Below are positions 1-6,876 of a DNA stretch of 8,701 nucleotides, in pieces. Position 1 is the stretch's first letter, and each line of letters begins with the position of its first letter. The notes beneath the pieces are model-generated. The model was not told the origin of the DNA. It was given only the letters and a program-made list of their open reading frames with translations, and did no database searches. The translations under genes and the position numbers were made by a program. This DNA comes from JAMCXS01 sp964459065. Its GTDB lineage: Bacteria; Acidobacteriota; Terriglobia; UBA7540. The stretch spans positions 1 through 8,701 of the forward strand of contig CAYWMN010000160.1 in the NCBI GenBank assembly GCA_964459065.1, written 5' to 3'.

Positions 1-79
1 CGACGCGTTCACCGGAGTGGAAACAACAGGTACGCTCGGGCTCGGCGCCGCAGTTGAGGCCGAAATCCTTAAGGGCCCT

Positions 80-1123
80 ATGTTGGCAGGAGTTTACCGC
101 GGCCAGGGACGGGTGGTTCCCGAAGAAGTGCCCATTCCGGAGATCTCGGCAGGCGAGGTTCTGGTGCGCGTGGAAGCCTGCGGAATCTGCGGTACGGATA
201 TCAAGAAGATCAAGCAGGGGTTTCTCGCTCCGCCCCAGATCTTCGGCCACGAAATTGCCGGAACCGTTGCGGCGGTGGGCGCCAACGTTCAAAAATGGCA
301 GCCCGGCGACCGTGTCCTGACTTTCCACCATATTCCCTGCGGCAATTGCTTTTACTGCCACCAGAAGCTTTTTTCCCAGTGCCCGACCTACAAAAAAGTC
401 GGCGTTACCAGCGGCTTTCGCCCCAGCGGCGGCGGCTTTGCCCAGTACGTTCGCGTCATGGATTGGATTGCCGACCGCGGCATGATGGCGATTCCCTCCG
501 GCGTCAGCTTTGAAGAAGCGTCTTTCGTCGAACCCCTCAACACCTGCATGAAAGCCATCGAGAAGGCGCGCATCCAACCAGGCGAGAGGGTGCTGGTGAT
601 TGGGCAGGGGCCCATCGGCCTGCTTCTGATGCTGCTGGCGCGCCACGCCGGAGCTCACGTTGTGACCAGCGACCCGATGGCCGAACGCCGCCAAAAAAGT
701 CTGGAACTGGGAGCAGAAAACTCTTTTGATCCCTTGCGGGACGACCTGGCGGAAGAGCTTCGCGCGCTCACCTGCGGACGAGGTGCAGACGCCGTGCTCG
801 TCGGCGCTCCACAACCCCAGCTTCTGGAGCAGGGGTTGGAGGTGCTTCGCCCGGGTGGAAGAGTTCTCCTGTTTGCCTACAACGACCCCGTCATGCGCGT
901 GGAGTTCCCTGCCGCTGCCGTTGGGATCGATGAAAAGGAAATCATGGGAAGCTACAGCGCCTCGATTGATTTGCAGGAAGAATCGGCGCGGCTTGTCTTT
1001 GAACGAATTCTGCCGGTCAGGGAATTGATCTCCCATCGCTTTCCGCTCTCCGAGATTGCAGCGGCTTTGGACCTGGCATCCCACCCGGCCGGCAACTCAT
1101 TGAAGATCATCTTGGTGCCCTAA
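80..1123 (+). CDS. Zinc-dependent medium-chain alcohol/polyol dehydrogenase, predicted NAD-dependent
   Basis: A cytoplasmic medium-chain dehydrogenase (MDR superfamily, sorbitol/threonine dehydrogenase type) expected to oxidise a secondary alcohol of a sugar or polyol; the substrate cannot be read from sequence. From the ATG at 80 it is 347 aa, the usual length. Visible motifs are the catalytic zinc Cys37 in GICGTD, His57-Glu58 in GHE, structural zinc cysteines 87, 90, 93 and 101 (C-x2-C-x2-C-x7-C), Glu151 in VEP, and the Rossmann glycines in GQGPIG (175-180). Asp198 ends the second beta strand, the usual NAD determinant. The ATG at 80 is chosen because MLAGVYRGQG aligns with normal family N-termini and AAGGG lies at 71-75. 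The frame is nevertheless open to the window edge. The stop overlaps the next start (TAATG), so the two genes should be translationally coupled. Confidence 0.9.
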   Translation: MLAGVYRGQGRVVPEEVPIPEISAGEVLVRVEACGICGTDIKKIKQGFLAPPQIFGHEIAGTVAAVGANVQKWQPGDRVLTFHHIPCGNCFYCHQKLFSQCPTYKKVGVTSGFRPSGGGFAQYVRVMDWIADRGMMAIPSGVSFEEASFVEPLNTCMKAIEKARIQPGERVLVIGQGPIGLLLMLLARHAGAHVVTSDPMAERRQKSLELGAENSFDPLRDDLAEELRALTCGRGADAVLVGAPQPQLLEQGLEVLRPGGRVLLFAYNDPVMRVEFPAAAVGIDEKEIMGSYSASIDLQEESARLVFERILPVRELISHRFPLSEIAAALDLASHPAGNSLKIILVP

Positions 1124-2181
1124 TGGATACGAATTTTAACGGTGATATGAGCGCCGCGGTTCTTTATGGCCGCGAGAATTTGAAGATTGAGCGCATTCCC
1201 ATCCCCAATCTCGCCCAAGACGAGGTTCTCGTCCGCGTCAAGGTGGCCCTCACGTGCGGAACCGACCTGAAGGTCTGGCGGCAGGGCTACCACGCCCGGA
1301 TGATCGTTCCTCCGGCGGTGTTCGGACACGAACTCGCCGGCGTTGTGGAAGCCGTTGGCAGCAATGTCAAAAGCGGCCTGCAGCCCGGCACCTGGGTGGT
1401 TCCGGCCAATTCCGCTCCTTGCAACAAATGTGTGTTTTGCCGCAAGGGGCAGCCAAACCTTTGTGAATCGCTCCTTTTCAACAATGGCGCGTACGCTGAA
1501 TACATTCGAATTCCGGGACCCATCGTCCGCCAAAACACCCTCGAAGTCCCCTCCCATGTATCCTTCCAGGATGCAGCGATGGTTGAACCGCTGGCCTGCA
1601 TTCTGCGGGGGATTGGAGAGACCGGAATCCGCCCCGGCGAGACGGCGGTCGTCATTGGCTGCGGTCCGATCGGGCTGAAATTTATTCGCGTTCTCTCCGT
1701 CCAGGGAGTCCGGGTCATCGCCCTGGGTAAACGCAAGAGCCAGGTTCGGGCCGCCGAACGCCTGGGCGCCCGGGCTGCGTTCGACGTTTCAGAGCAGGCC
1801 AACCCTGTTCGAGCCGTCCGCCAGCTCACGGAAGCCTCTCACGGCGCCGATGCCGTCATCGAAGCTGTGGGCGTCCCTGAGACATGGCAATGGGCTGTGC
1901 AGATGGTGCGGCGCGGCGGCACGGTTAACTTGTTCGGCGGCTGTCCGCAAGGCAGCCACGTGCAGTTTGACCCGTCGGTCCTGCATTACTCCGAAATCAC
2001 GATCCGGTCCACGTTCCACCATACCCCGCACTTTATCCGCAAAGCTCTCGACACCGTCGCGCGGGGGGAAATTCGCGCTTCAGATTTTGTGACGGCGGAA
2101 ATTCCGCTCGATGATCTGCCGCGTTTCTTCCAAAGCATGAAGAATCGCAATGGCGAACTGAAAGCAGCGGTGATTCCCTAG
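1123..2181 (+). CDS. Zinc-dependent medium-chain alcohol/polyol dehydrogenase, predicted NADP-dependent
   Basis: A second MDR-family dehydrogenase, 352 aa, clearly related to its neighbour but divergent. Motifs are the catalytic Cys45 in TCGTD, His69-Glu70 in GHE, structural zinc cysteines 100, 103, 106 and 114, Glu155 in VEP, and GCGPIG at 179-184. The second Rossmann strand ends ALGKRK, so Gly202-Lys203-Arg204 replace the acidic NAD determinant. This resembles the Gly-Ser-Arg NADP motif known from Thermoanaerobacter brockii alcohol dehydrogenase, so NADP(H) preference is inferred. The ATG at 1123 overlaps the upstream TAA by one base, which argues for coupling. An alternative ATG at 1147 would give MSAAVLYGRE, a more typical family N-terminus, but has only a weak ribosome site. 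The substrate is unknown; sugar alcohol or sugar oxidoreduction is most likely. No convincing terminator follows. Confidence 0.9.
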   Translation: MDTNFNGDMSAAVLYGRENLKIERIPIPNLAQDEVLVRVKVALTCGTDLKVWRQGYHARMIVPPAVFGHELAGVVEAVGSNVKSGLQPGTWVVPANSAPCNKCVFCRKGQPNLCESLLFNNGAYAEYIRIPGPIVRQNTLEVPSHVSFQDAAMVEPLACILRGIGETGIRPGETAVVIGCGPIGLKFIRVLSVQGVRVIALGKRKSQVRAAERLGARAAFDVSEQANPVRAVRQLTEASHGADAVIEAVGVPETWQWAVQMVRRGGTVNLFGGCPQGSHVQFDPSVLHYSEITIRSTFHHTPHFIRKALDTVARGEIRASDFVTAEIPLDDLPRFFQSMKNRNGELKAAVIP

Positions 2182-2313
2182 GAACCGGTTTGTACGCTCG
2201 GTTTGTTAGAATGCTGCTCGAAAAAACTCCATCGGAGAACCGTCGCGCTCTTTATTCACCGCTCCAAAATTAAGAGTCTAAAGGCTTCTACAGCGGCTAC
2301 ATCTTATTGAGTA

Positions 2314-2327
2314 GACAAATACTTGTC
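2314..2327. promoter_or_regulatory. Imperfect palindrome GACAAATACTTGTC, possible operator
   Basis: The arms GACAA and TTGTC are perfect reverse complements around four central bases, giving 12 of 14 symmetric positions. The site lies between a weak -35-like TTGAGT (2307-2312) and TAATTT (2330-2335), separated by 17 bases. Binding by a dimeric regulator is inferred only. Confidence 0.3.
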
Positions 2328-2423
2328 CTTAATTTGCCTAATCTCTCAACCCTGTGAACGAAAACCCAAACCTGCGTAGCTTCTTCGATTAACAGTAGAC
2401 CTTAGCTATTGACAAGCTAGTTC

Positions 2424-2452
2424 TTGCCCAAACGGCATTCCCGTTATATCCT
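2424..2452 (+). promoter_or_regulatory. Candidate sigma-70 promoter with dyad in the spacer
   Basis: TTGCCC at 2424-2429 and TATCCT at 2447-2452 are separated by 17 bases, each matching 4 of 6 consensus positions. The spacer holds the dyad AACGG-N5-CCGTT at 2431-2445, a position typical for an operator. A perfect TTGACA at 2409-2414 lies nearby but has no -10 at the right distance. The promoter would serve the PEGA and coiled-coil genes, with a leader of about 155 bases. Confidence 0.35.
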
Positions 2453-2600
2453 AAAAGGGAGTTTGGTTGGTGCTACCGGTTGGTTGAAAGGCGCTACCCG
2501 CTGGTGCCAACTTCAAATCGACGCCAGCACATCAAGCGCGTAGGTCAGGTTTTTCCAGGTTCCGGGAGGGGGCTCCATCGGAGGAAAAACTCCAATCTCA

Positions 2601-2606
2601 AAGGAG
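2601..2606 (+). promoter_or_regulatory. Ribosome binding site AAGGAG for the PEGA gene
   Basis: AAGGAG sits 8 bases before the ATG at 2615. It decides the start against the upstream in-frame TTG at 2480, which has no such site. Confidence 0.8.
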
Positions 2607-2614
2607 ATCAAATC

Positions 2615-3220
2615 ATGGCAGCCTCGATCATAAAAAAACTTGGACGCTGTTTTGAAGCCCAGTGCCTAAGCGAGTTTCAGCCTAACCCGAGGCTTCTGCT
2701 ACGCGGCGGAGAGATCATCCTTGTGCTTGTGCTGGGAGCGGCTTGTGCCTTTGCCCAGGCTGCTGCCGAATACGGCTCCACAACTTCCGGCGTCGCCGGG
2801 AGCATGAGCAAAATAAACTTGATGAACAAGGTTAAGTTTCCGTCCGGGCCGCATGGAAAATCAACCGTTATCCAAAGCAAAGCGACCAACGCCAAGGGCA
2901 CAAAGTTTATTAATGACTCGATGATTGAAGGCTCCATCAAGGCCAATAGGAAATCTCTGGAAGCCCACCCTGGAAAGAACCCCTCTAAGCTCATGCTTCG
3001 GTCAATCCCTGATCATGCCTACGTGCGGATTAACGGGAAGATTGTGGGTCAAACACCTTTGCTGCTTATTGTCGCTCCGGGCCAGTATCAACTGGCAATG
3101 GATGGCTCGCGCATGAACCGCGCCGAACGGGAAGTCGACCTGCTTCCCCATGAGACGCGTGAATACACTCTAATCCTGAAAGCACGCTATCCAACTCAGG
3201 TTCAAGTGCAACTGCATTAA
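2615..3220 (+). CDS. Exported or membrane-anchored PEGA-domain protein
   Basis: A 201-aa protein in three parts. Residues 1-32 are a long basic N-region. Residues 33-50 are hydrophobic (EIILVLVLGAACAFAQAA), with a possible signal peptidase site after AFA near residue 47. Residues 51-123 form a Lys/Ser/Gly-rich, probably disordered segment, and residues 124-188 form a PEGA domain. The PEGA hallmarks are SIPDHAYVRINGK (130-142), GQTPL (145-149) and the name-giving APGQY (154-158). PEGA domains are small beta-sandwich modules found in envelope and surface proteins, often after a signal peptide; their ligands are mostly unknown. The start at 2615 is set by AAGGAG 8 bases upstream. The stop is 29 bases before the next gene, so the two are probably one transcript. 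The exact function is unknown. Cytoplasmic location is unlikely, but cleavage versus N-terminal anchoring cannot be decided. Confidence 0.85.
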   Translation: MAASIIKKLGRCFEAQCLSEFQPNPRLLLRGGEIILVLVLGAACAFAQAAAEYGSTTSGVAGSMSKINLMNKVKFPSGPHGKSTVIQSKATNAKGTKFINDSMIEGSIKANRKSLEAHPGKNPSKLMLRSIPDHAYVRINGKIVGQTPLLLIVAPGQYQLAMDGSRMNRAEREVDLLPHETREYTLILKARYPTQVQVQLH

Positions 3221-3249
3221 CGCTTAGCTAGCGAGTAGGGGGTTTTCTT

Positions 3250-4188
3250 ATGGGTGGATTCGGATATGACCGGCAAGTTTTCGTCAAGTCCAACAAACCA
3301 GCGTCGCCGGGGCCACCCTCGCGTTCTCCCTTGCCGGGAGCACTCGTCCTCATCCTGGTAGCAGCCTTGGGAGCAGCTGCCACCTACCGATACATCGATG
3401 CCGGAGGCCATACTCATACCGATCCCATGGCCAGCCCCCAACGCGATGCAAAGATAAAGCAACTTCAGCATAAGATCGCCACCTTACAGGCTAGGATTGA
3501 GGAACTCGAAAGGAAGCGTAGCCGTCCGGCGGCAAAATCTTCGTCGGCGGAAGCGCCCGTCCCAAAAACACAACCCAAACACGCGCCTGTTTTGTCAGCC
3601 AAGCTGGCCCAGCGCCCTCCGGTCCAATCGGCACTCAAGGCGCACCCGGATCAGCCGGCGGTTTCACCCTCAACAACCAGCGCAATTTCCAAACTATCTG
3701 TGCCGGCTCCTAAAAAGCCGAATCCTGACATCACTGCCCTGAAGGGCGATCTCAACGCCAGCCACCAGGAGTGGGAGGCAACCGTCAATCGCCTGGGCAA
3801 TGTGGTCGGACAGGTTGATAGCCAGCGAAATATGGTGGAGCAGAACCAGCAGGCGGTCAACCACCTCCTGCAGCTTTCACGCCGGTCGGGGATTCCTTTC
3901 AACCTCAAAAAGGAGTCCCGGTTTACAAGGGTAGGGCCGATTTCGGTTAAGCTTAGCAAAACCGACGTTAGGAACCAACGCTATACGCTTCGCATTATTG
4001 TTGACGATAAACCCGTTGAGTTAAAAGACCGCGCATTGAATGAAGTTATCCAGTTTTATACATCCCGCAGCCAATACCCAATGGAACTCGTTGTGTCCAA
4101 GATCGATCAAGGACAGGTCGAAGGAATGCTCGGGGTTCCCAAGGGTTTGAATTCCGAAGGACAATATTCTCAGGCGCTCTCCAAATAG
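3250..4188 (+). CDS. Membrane-anchored coiled-coil protein with unrecognised C-terminal domain
   Basis: I do not recognise a named family. The 312-aa protein has a short cytoplasmic Pro/Ser-rich tail (1-28) and one transmembrane helix (about 29-44). A heptad-like coiled coil follows at about 65-90 (IKQLQHKIATLQARIEELER). Next comes a Pro/Ala/Lys/Ser-rich linker (91-158), a second helical region (about 160-212, with QRNMVEQNQQAVNHLL), and a compact C-terminal domain (about 218-298). That last domain has alternating hydrophobic strands, for example VGPISVKLS, QRYTLRIIVDD and PMELVVSKI. The layout suggests a type II inner-membrane protein that spans the periplasm and presents a globular domain. 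AGGGGG at 3237-3242 lies 7 bases before the ATG. It directly follows the PEGA gene and is followed by a terminator hairpin, so the pair forms one unit. A scaffold or sensor role in the envelope is inference. Confidence 0.8.
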   Translation: MGGFGYDRQVFVKSNKPASPGPPSRSPLPGALVLILVAALGAAATYRYIDAGGHTHTDPMASPQRDAKIKQLQHKIATLQARIEELERKRSRPAAKSSSAEAPVPKTQPKHAPVLSAKLAQRPPVQSALKAHPDQPAVSPSTTSAISKLSVPAPKKPNPDITALKGDLNASHQEWEATVNRLGNVVGQVDSQRNMVEQNQQAVNHLLQLSRRSGIPFNLKKESRFTRVGPISVKLSKTDVRNQRYTLRIIVDDKPVELKDRALNEVIQFYTSRSQYPMELVVSKIDQGQVEGMLGVPKGLNSEGQYSQALSK

Positions 4189-4246
4189 AAGAACCCGCCT
4201 TCCGAGTCCGTCCAAAGCGCTTCCCTGTTGCGGCGCTTCCGGCTGT

Positions 4247-4269
4247 AGCACTCTGGAGTGCTTTCCTTT
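4247..4269 (+). terminator. Rho-independent terminator-like hairpin
   Basis: AGCACTC and GAGTGCT form a perfect 7-base inverted repeat around TG (4247-4262; in practice a 6-bp stem with a CTGG loop). It is followed by TTCCTTT, a broken T tract. It lies 59 bases after the coiled-coil gene stop and should end that transcript. It could instead be a copy of a dispersed intergenic hairpin repeat. Confidence 0.5.
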
Positions 4270-4296
4270 GACTTCTCACCGTCCACCCTGCATAAT
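4268..4296 (+). promoter_or_regulatory. Near-consensus sigma-70 promoter for the rhamnosidase gene
   Basis: TTGACT at 4268-4273 and CATAAT at 4291-4296 are separated by exactly 17 bases; each box matches 5 of 6 consensus positions. Transcription would start near 4303, leaving a leader of about 82 bases before the GTG at 4385. The -35 box begins inside the T tract of the preceding hairpin. Confidence 0.6.
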
Positions 4297-4369
4297 TCAC
4301 ATCTTTGGCATCCCGGCAAGGCCAGAGTACCCCTGCTGGGAAACAGGCCTTCAATTTAATTCCGTCAAC

Positions 4370-4375
4370 AAGGAG
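4370..4375 (+). promoter_or_regulatory. Ribosome binding site AAGGAG for the rhamnosidase gene
   Basis: AAGGAG lies 9 bases before the GTG at 4385 and supports this non-ATG start, which also gives a clean signal peptide. Confidence 0.7.
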
Positions 4376-4384
4376 AGCTAACTC

Positions 4385-6766
4385 GTGCTTACGGCGGTTA
4401 AAACCCGAACCTTAATCCTGCTGCTTTGCCTCGTATTCATCCCGTTCGACCTATCCCCCGCAACGCCCTCCCGCTTTGACCTTTTGCACCACCGCTGGCT
4501 GGCAGATTGGATTGCCTGCCCTGGCGCTCCGGCGCGAGGATTCGGGGTTTACTATTTCCGCAAAGATTTTTCGCTTCCCCGCAAGCCCGGCCGCTTCGTT
4601 ATCAATGCAAGCGGAGACAACCGCTACGAGCTGTTCGTGAACGGCGTTCACGTCCTGGAAGGGCCCGCTCGCGGCGACGTGTTCCACTGGCCGTACGCAA
4701 CCCTCGACATTGCAAAATACCTGCACCCAGGGAAAAACGTCCTCGCGGCCGTTGTCTGGAACTACGGAGAGCTCGCTCCCATGGCCCAGATGAGCAACAG
4801 GACCGGCCTCATCATTCAAGGCAACAGCGAACGAGAAGCCATCGTGGATACGAACTCAAGCTGGCGCTGCCTTCGGGGCCGGGCGCTCCAAATGATCCCG
4901 GTCAACCGGAAGCGGATTCCATTTTATTGCGTCGTGGGCCCCGGCGAGCGATGGGACGGCTCCCAAATGCCCTGGGGTTGGCAGGATTCGGGTTATGACG
5001 ACTCGGGCTGGAAGCCGGCCGCCAGCCTGGGCTCCGGAGGCCCGCGAGGAATCGAGGATAGCCATTCCGCCTGGTTGCTGGTCCCGCGAACCATTCCGTT
5101 GATGGAAGACAAACCCCAGCCAATGGTCCGCATCGTGCGCTCGAAAGGAGTTCAAGCCCGGCAGGCTTTTCTCCAGGGTCACGCACCCATCACCATTCCC
5201 GCAAACACCTCCGCCAGCCTGCTGATGGACCAAACCTATGAAACAACGGCTTACCCGGAACTGACGGTGAGTGGCGGCCGCGGAAGCACTATCACTCTGA
5301 CCTATGCCGAAGCGCTCTGGAAGAACGGTAGAAAAGGCAACCGGAACGTCACGGCCGGCAAAAAGATTGTGGGATATCAGGATGTGTTTCTTCCGGACGG
5401 AGGCAAGAACCGTTTGTTCCGCCCGCTCTGGTGGCGAACCTACCGCTATCTTCAAATCGGTGTCAAGACGGGCTCCGAGCCTCTGGTCCTGGATCGCTTC
5501 CAGGGAATCTTTACGGCTTATCCCTTTAAAATGCGGGCCAGGTTCGCCAGCAGTTCTCCGGTGCTCCGGAAGATGTGGCGCGTCGGCTGGCGCACGGCCC
5601 GGCTCTGCGCTCATGAAACGTACATGGATTGCCCTTATTACGAACAACTCCAGTATGCCGGGGATACCCGCATTCAAATCCTGATTTCACTCTATATGAC
5701 CGGGGACGACCGCCTGGCAAAAAATGCGATTGCCGACCTCAACGACTCGCGCATTCCCGAAGGCATCACCCAAAGCCGCTACCCGTCGCACCTGGCGCAA
5801 TTCATCCCGCCCTTTTCCCTCTTCTGGATTGATACCCTCCACGATCTGTGGTGGTATCACGGAGACGGAACCTTTCTCCGCCAATTCCTTCCGGGCATGA
5901 GAGACGTCCTCGGCTGGTATCAAAGGTGCCTGACGCAAAGTGGCCTTTTGGGAAGGATGAAGTGGTGGAACTTTGTCGACTGGACAAAAGGCTTTAGGAA
6001 CGGCGTTCCGCCCATGGAGGCCAACGGCCAGTCGTCCATTCTAAGCCTGCAGTTCGCCATGGCGCTCAGAGCCGCCGCCGACCTAGAAACGCATCTCGGC
6101 AGTCAACAAGAAGCCCGAGCCGACCGAGCTTTGGCCGGCAGAATCGCACAGGCAGTCTACCAAACCTGCTGGGATTCTGGCAGGGGGCTGCTTGCGGACA
6201 CGCCCGCGAAAAAGCATTTCAGCCAACATGCCAATATCCTTGGCGTCCTTGCAGACTCAATCCCGGCCGATGAACAGGCCAAGGTGCTTAAAACCGTCCT
6301 ATCCGACCCTTCCCTGACCCAGTGCTCCTACTATTTTCGCTTTTACCTTTTCCGCGCCATGGATAAGGCCGGATTGGGCAACCGCTATCTCAGCCAACTT
6401 GGCCCATGGCGCCATATGCTCAAGCTGGGCCTTACGACCTGGGCGGAAAAGCCCGAGCCCGCGCGCTCGGACTGCCACGCCTGGAGCGCTCATCCGAATT
6501 TCGATTTTCTGGCCACGGTGGCGGGTATCCACCCCGCCCGGCACGGTTTTGAAAAGGTTTCCATCCAACCGCATTTGGGCTCGCTTAAAAGCCTTTCGGC
6601 CACCTTGCCGGTTCCCCAAGGTAAGATCTCCGTACATTTTGAGCGGCGAGGAAAGACTCTCCGAGCGGATATTGATTTGCCATCGGGAATGAGCGGATGG
6701 TTCCGCTGGTCAGGAAAGACACTACCCCTTCATGGCGGGTTGCAACACTTGGAGTTGCCGCGTTGA
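4385..6766 (+). CDS. Secreted alpha-L-rhamnosidase, glycoside hydrolase family 78 type
   Basis: Predicted to hydrolyse terminal alpha-L-rhamnose from polysaccharides or glycosides outside the cytoplasm by the inverting GH78 mechanism. The protein is 793 aa from a GTG start. Residues 1-27 look like a signal peptide (basic start, LILLLCLVFI core). Residues 55-145 look like the N-terminal beta-sandwich of bacterial rhamnosidases (YYFRKDF, YELFVNG). Residues 150-380 contain further beta domains. Residues 390-700 form the (alpha/alpha)6 catalytic barrel. DCPYYEQLQYAGD (415-427) places Asp415, Glu420 and Asp427 with the same spacing as the catalytic acidic residues of Bacillus RhaB (Asp567, Glu572, Asp579). 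Glu688 in TTWAEKP is a candidate general base. The C-terminal 95 residues form a beta domain. Tyr-Tyr replaces the usual His-Arg before the acid, so specificity may differ from characterised enzymes. It has its own promoter. Confidence 0.88.
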   Translation: MLTAVKTRTLILLLCLVFIPFDLSPATPSRFDLLHHRWLADWIACPGAPARGFGVYYFRKDFSLPRKPGRFVINASGDNRYELFVNGVHVLEGPARGDVFHWPYATLDIAKYLHPGKNVLAAVVWNYGELAPMAQMSNRTGLIIQGNSEREAIVDTNSSWRCLRGRALQMIPVNRKRIPFYCVVGPGERWDGSQMPWGWQDSGYDDSGWKPAASLGSGGPRGIEDSHSAWLLVPRTIPLMEDKPQPMVRIVRSKGVQARQAFLQGHAPITIPANTSASLLMDQTYETTAYPELTVSGGRGSTITLTYAEALWKNGRKGNRNVTAGKKIVGYQDVFLPDGGKNRLFRPLWWRTYRYLQIGVKTGSEPLVLDRFQGIFTAYPFKMRARFASSSPVLRKMWRVGWRTARLCAHETYMDCPYYEQLQYAGDTRIQILISLYMTGDDRLAKNAIADLNDSRIPEGITQSRYPSHLAQFIPPFSLFWIDTLHDLWWYHGDGTFLRQFLPGMRDVLGWYQRCLTQSGLLGRMKWWNFVDWTKGFRNGVPPMEANGQSSILSLQFAMALRAAADLETHLGSQQEARADRALAGRIAQAVYQTCWDSGRGLLADTPAKKHFSQHANILGVLADSIPADEQAKVLKTVLSDPSLTQCSYYFRFYLFRAMDKAGLGNRYLSQLGPWRHMLKLGLTTWAEKPEPARSDCHAWSAHPNFDFLATVAGIHPARHGFEKVSIQPHLGSLKSLSATLPVPQGKISVHFERRGKTLRADIDLPSGMSGWFRWSGKTLPLHGGLQHLELPR

Positions 6767-6876
6767 CGGGCCCTGCCCTGCTTCAGACTCCGAAACGGCG
6801 GACGGCATTGCCCGGAAGCCAGTGACCGCCTGAGCGATTCGAAGCGAAAAAGCCCCTGCGTCTGCCCGATCCTCTC
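6767..6876. other. Convergent intergenic spacer, no clear terminator
   Basis: This 110-base spacer separates the plus-strand rhamnosidase gene from the minus-strand cold-shock gene. A weak dyad, GGCGG at 6797-6801 and CCGCC at 6826-6830, could form a long-loop hairpin, but no good T tract follows on either strand. Termination here is expected from the convergent layout but not shown. Confidence 0.3.

Larger units (their letters stand above)
2182..2614 (+). other. 433-nt AT-richer intergenic region with regulatory signals
   Basis: No convincing gene lies here. The plus-strand frame open from 2480 is only an upstream extension of the next gene without a good start. The base composition is visibly more AT-rich than the flanking dehydrogenases. 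It holds three short dyads (2314-2327, 2403-2419, 2431-2445), a candidate promoter at 2424-2452, an 11-base dyad present twice (CTCCATCGGAG at 2227-2237 and 2573-2583), and a strong ribosome binding site at 2601-2606. No T-rich terminator hairpin is apparent after the dehydrogenase stop. I recognise no known riboswitch or tRNA. Confidence 0.6.

Noticed and set aside
17..79. GTG at 17 as the start of the first dehydrogenase
   Set aside because: The extra 21 residues do not match family N-termini, and the GTG lacks a good ribosome site. The ATG at 80 fits better, although the open frame is reported as a finding.
1287..1829. 180-codon antisense frame inside the second dehydrogenase
   Set aside because: A Ser/Arg/Pro-rich shadow of the real gene, with no domain signals.
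2409..2449. TTGACA (2409-2414) paired with TTATAT (2444-2449) as a promoter
   Set aside because: The spacer is 29 bases, too long for sigma-70. No -10 box lies 16-18 bases downstream of this TTGACA.
2463..2540. tRNA-like or riboswitch-like leader before the PEGA gene
   Set aside because: TTCAAATC resembles a T loop, but the flanking bases do not pair as a T stem, and no cloverleaf or known riboswitch core could be built.
2480..2614. TTG-initiated 45-residue extension of the PEGA protein
   Set aside because: It is Arg-rich and has no ribosome site, whereas AAGGAG precedes the ATG at 2615 at ideal spacing.
2401..3230. Shared 8-mer CTTAGCTA at 2401-2408 and 3223-3230
   Set aside because: An 8-base match in a window this long is easily expected by chance, and the contexts differ.
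4856..5677. 273-codon antisense frame inside the rhamnosidase gene
   Set aside because: It is fully opposite a well-supported GH78 gene, has no recognisable motif, and is explained by GC-rich codon bias.
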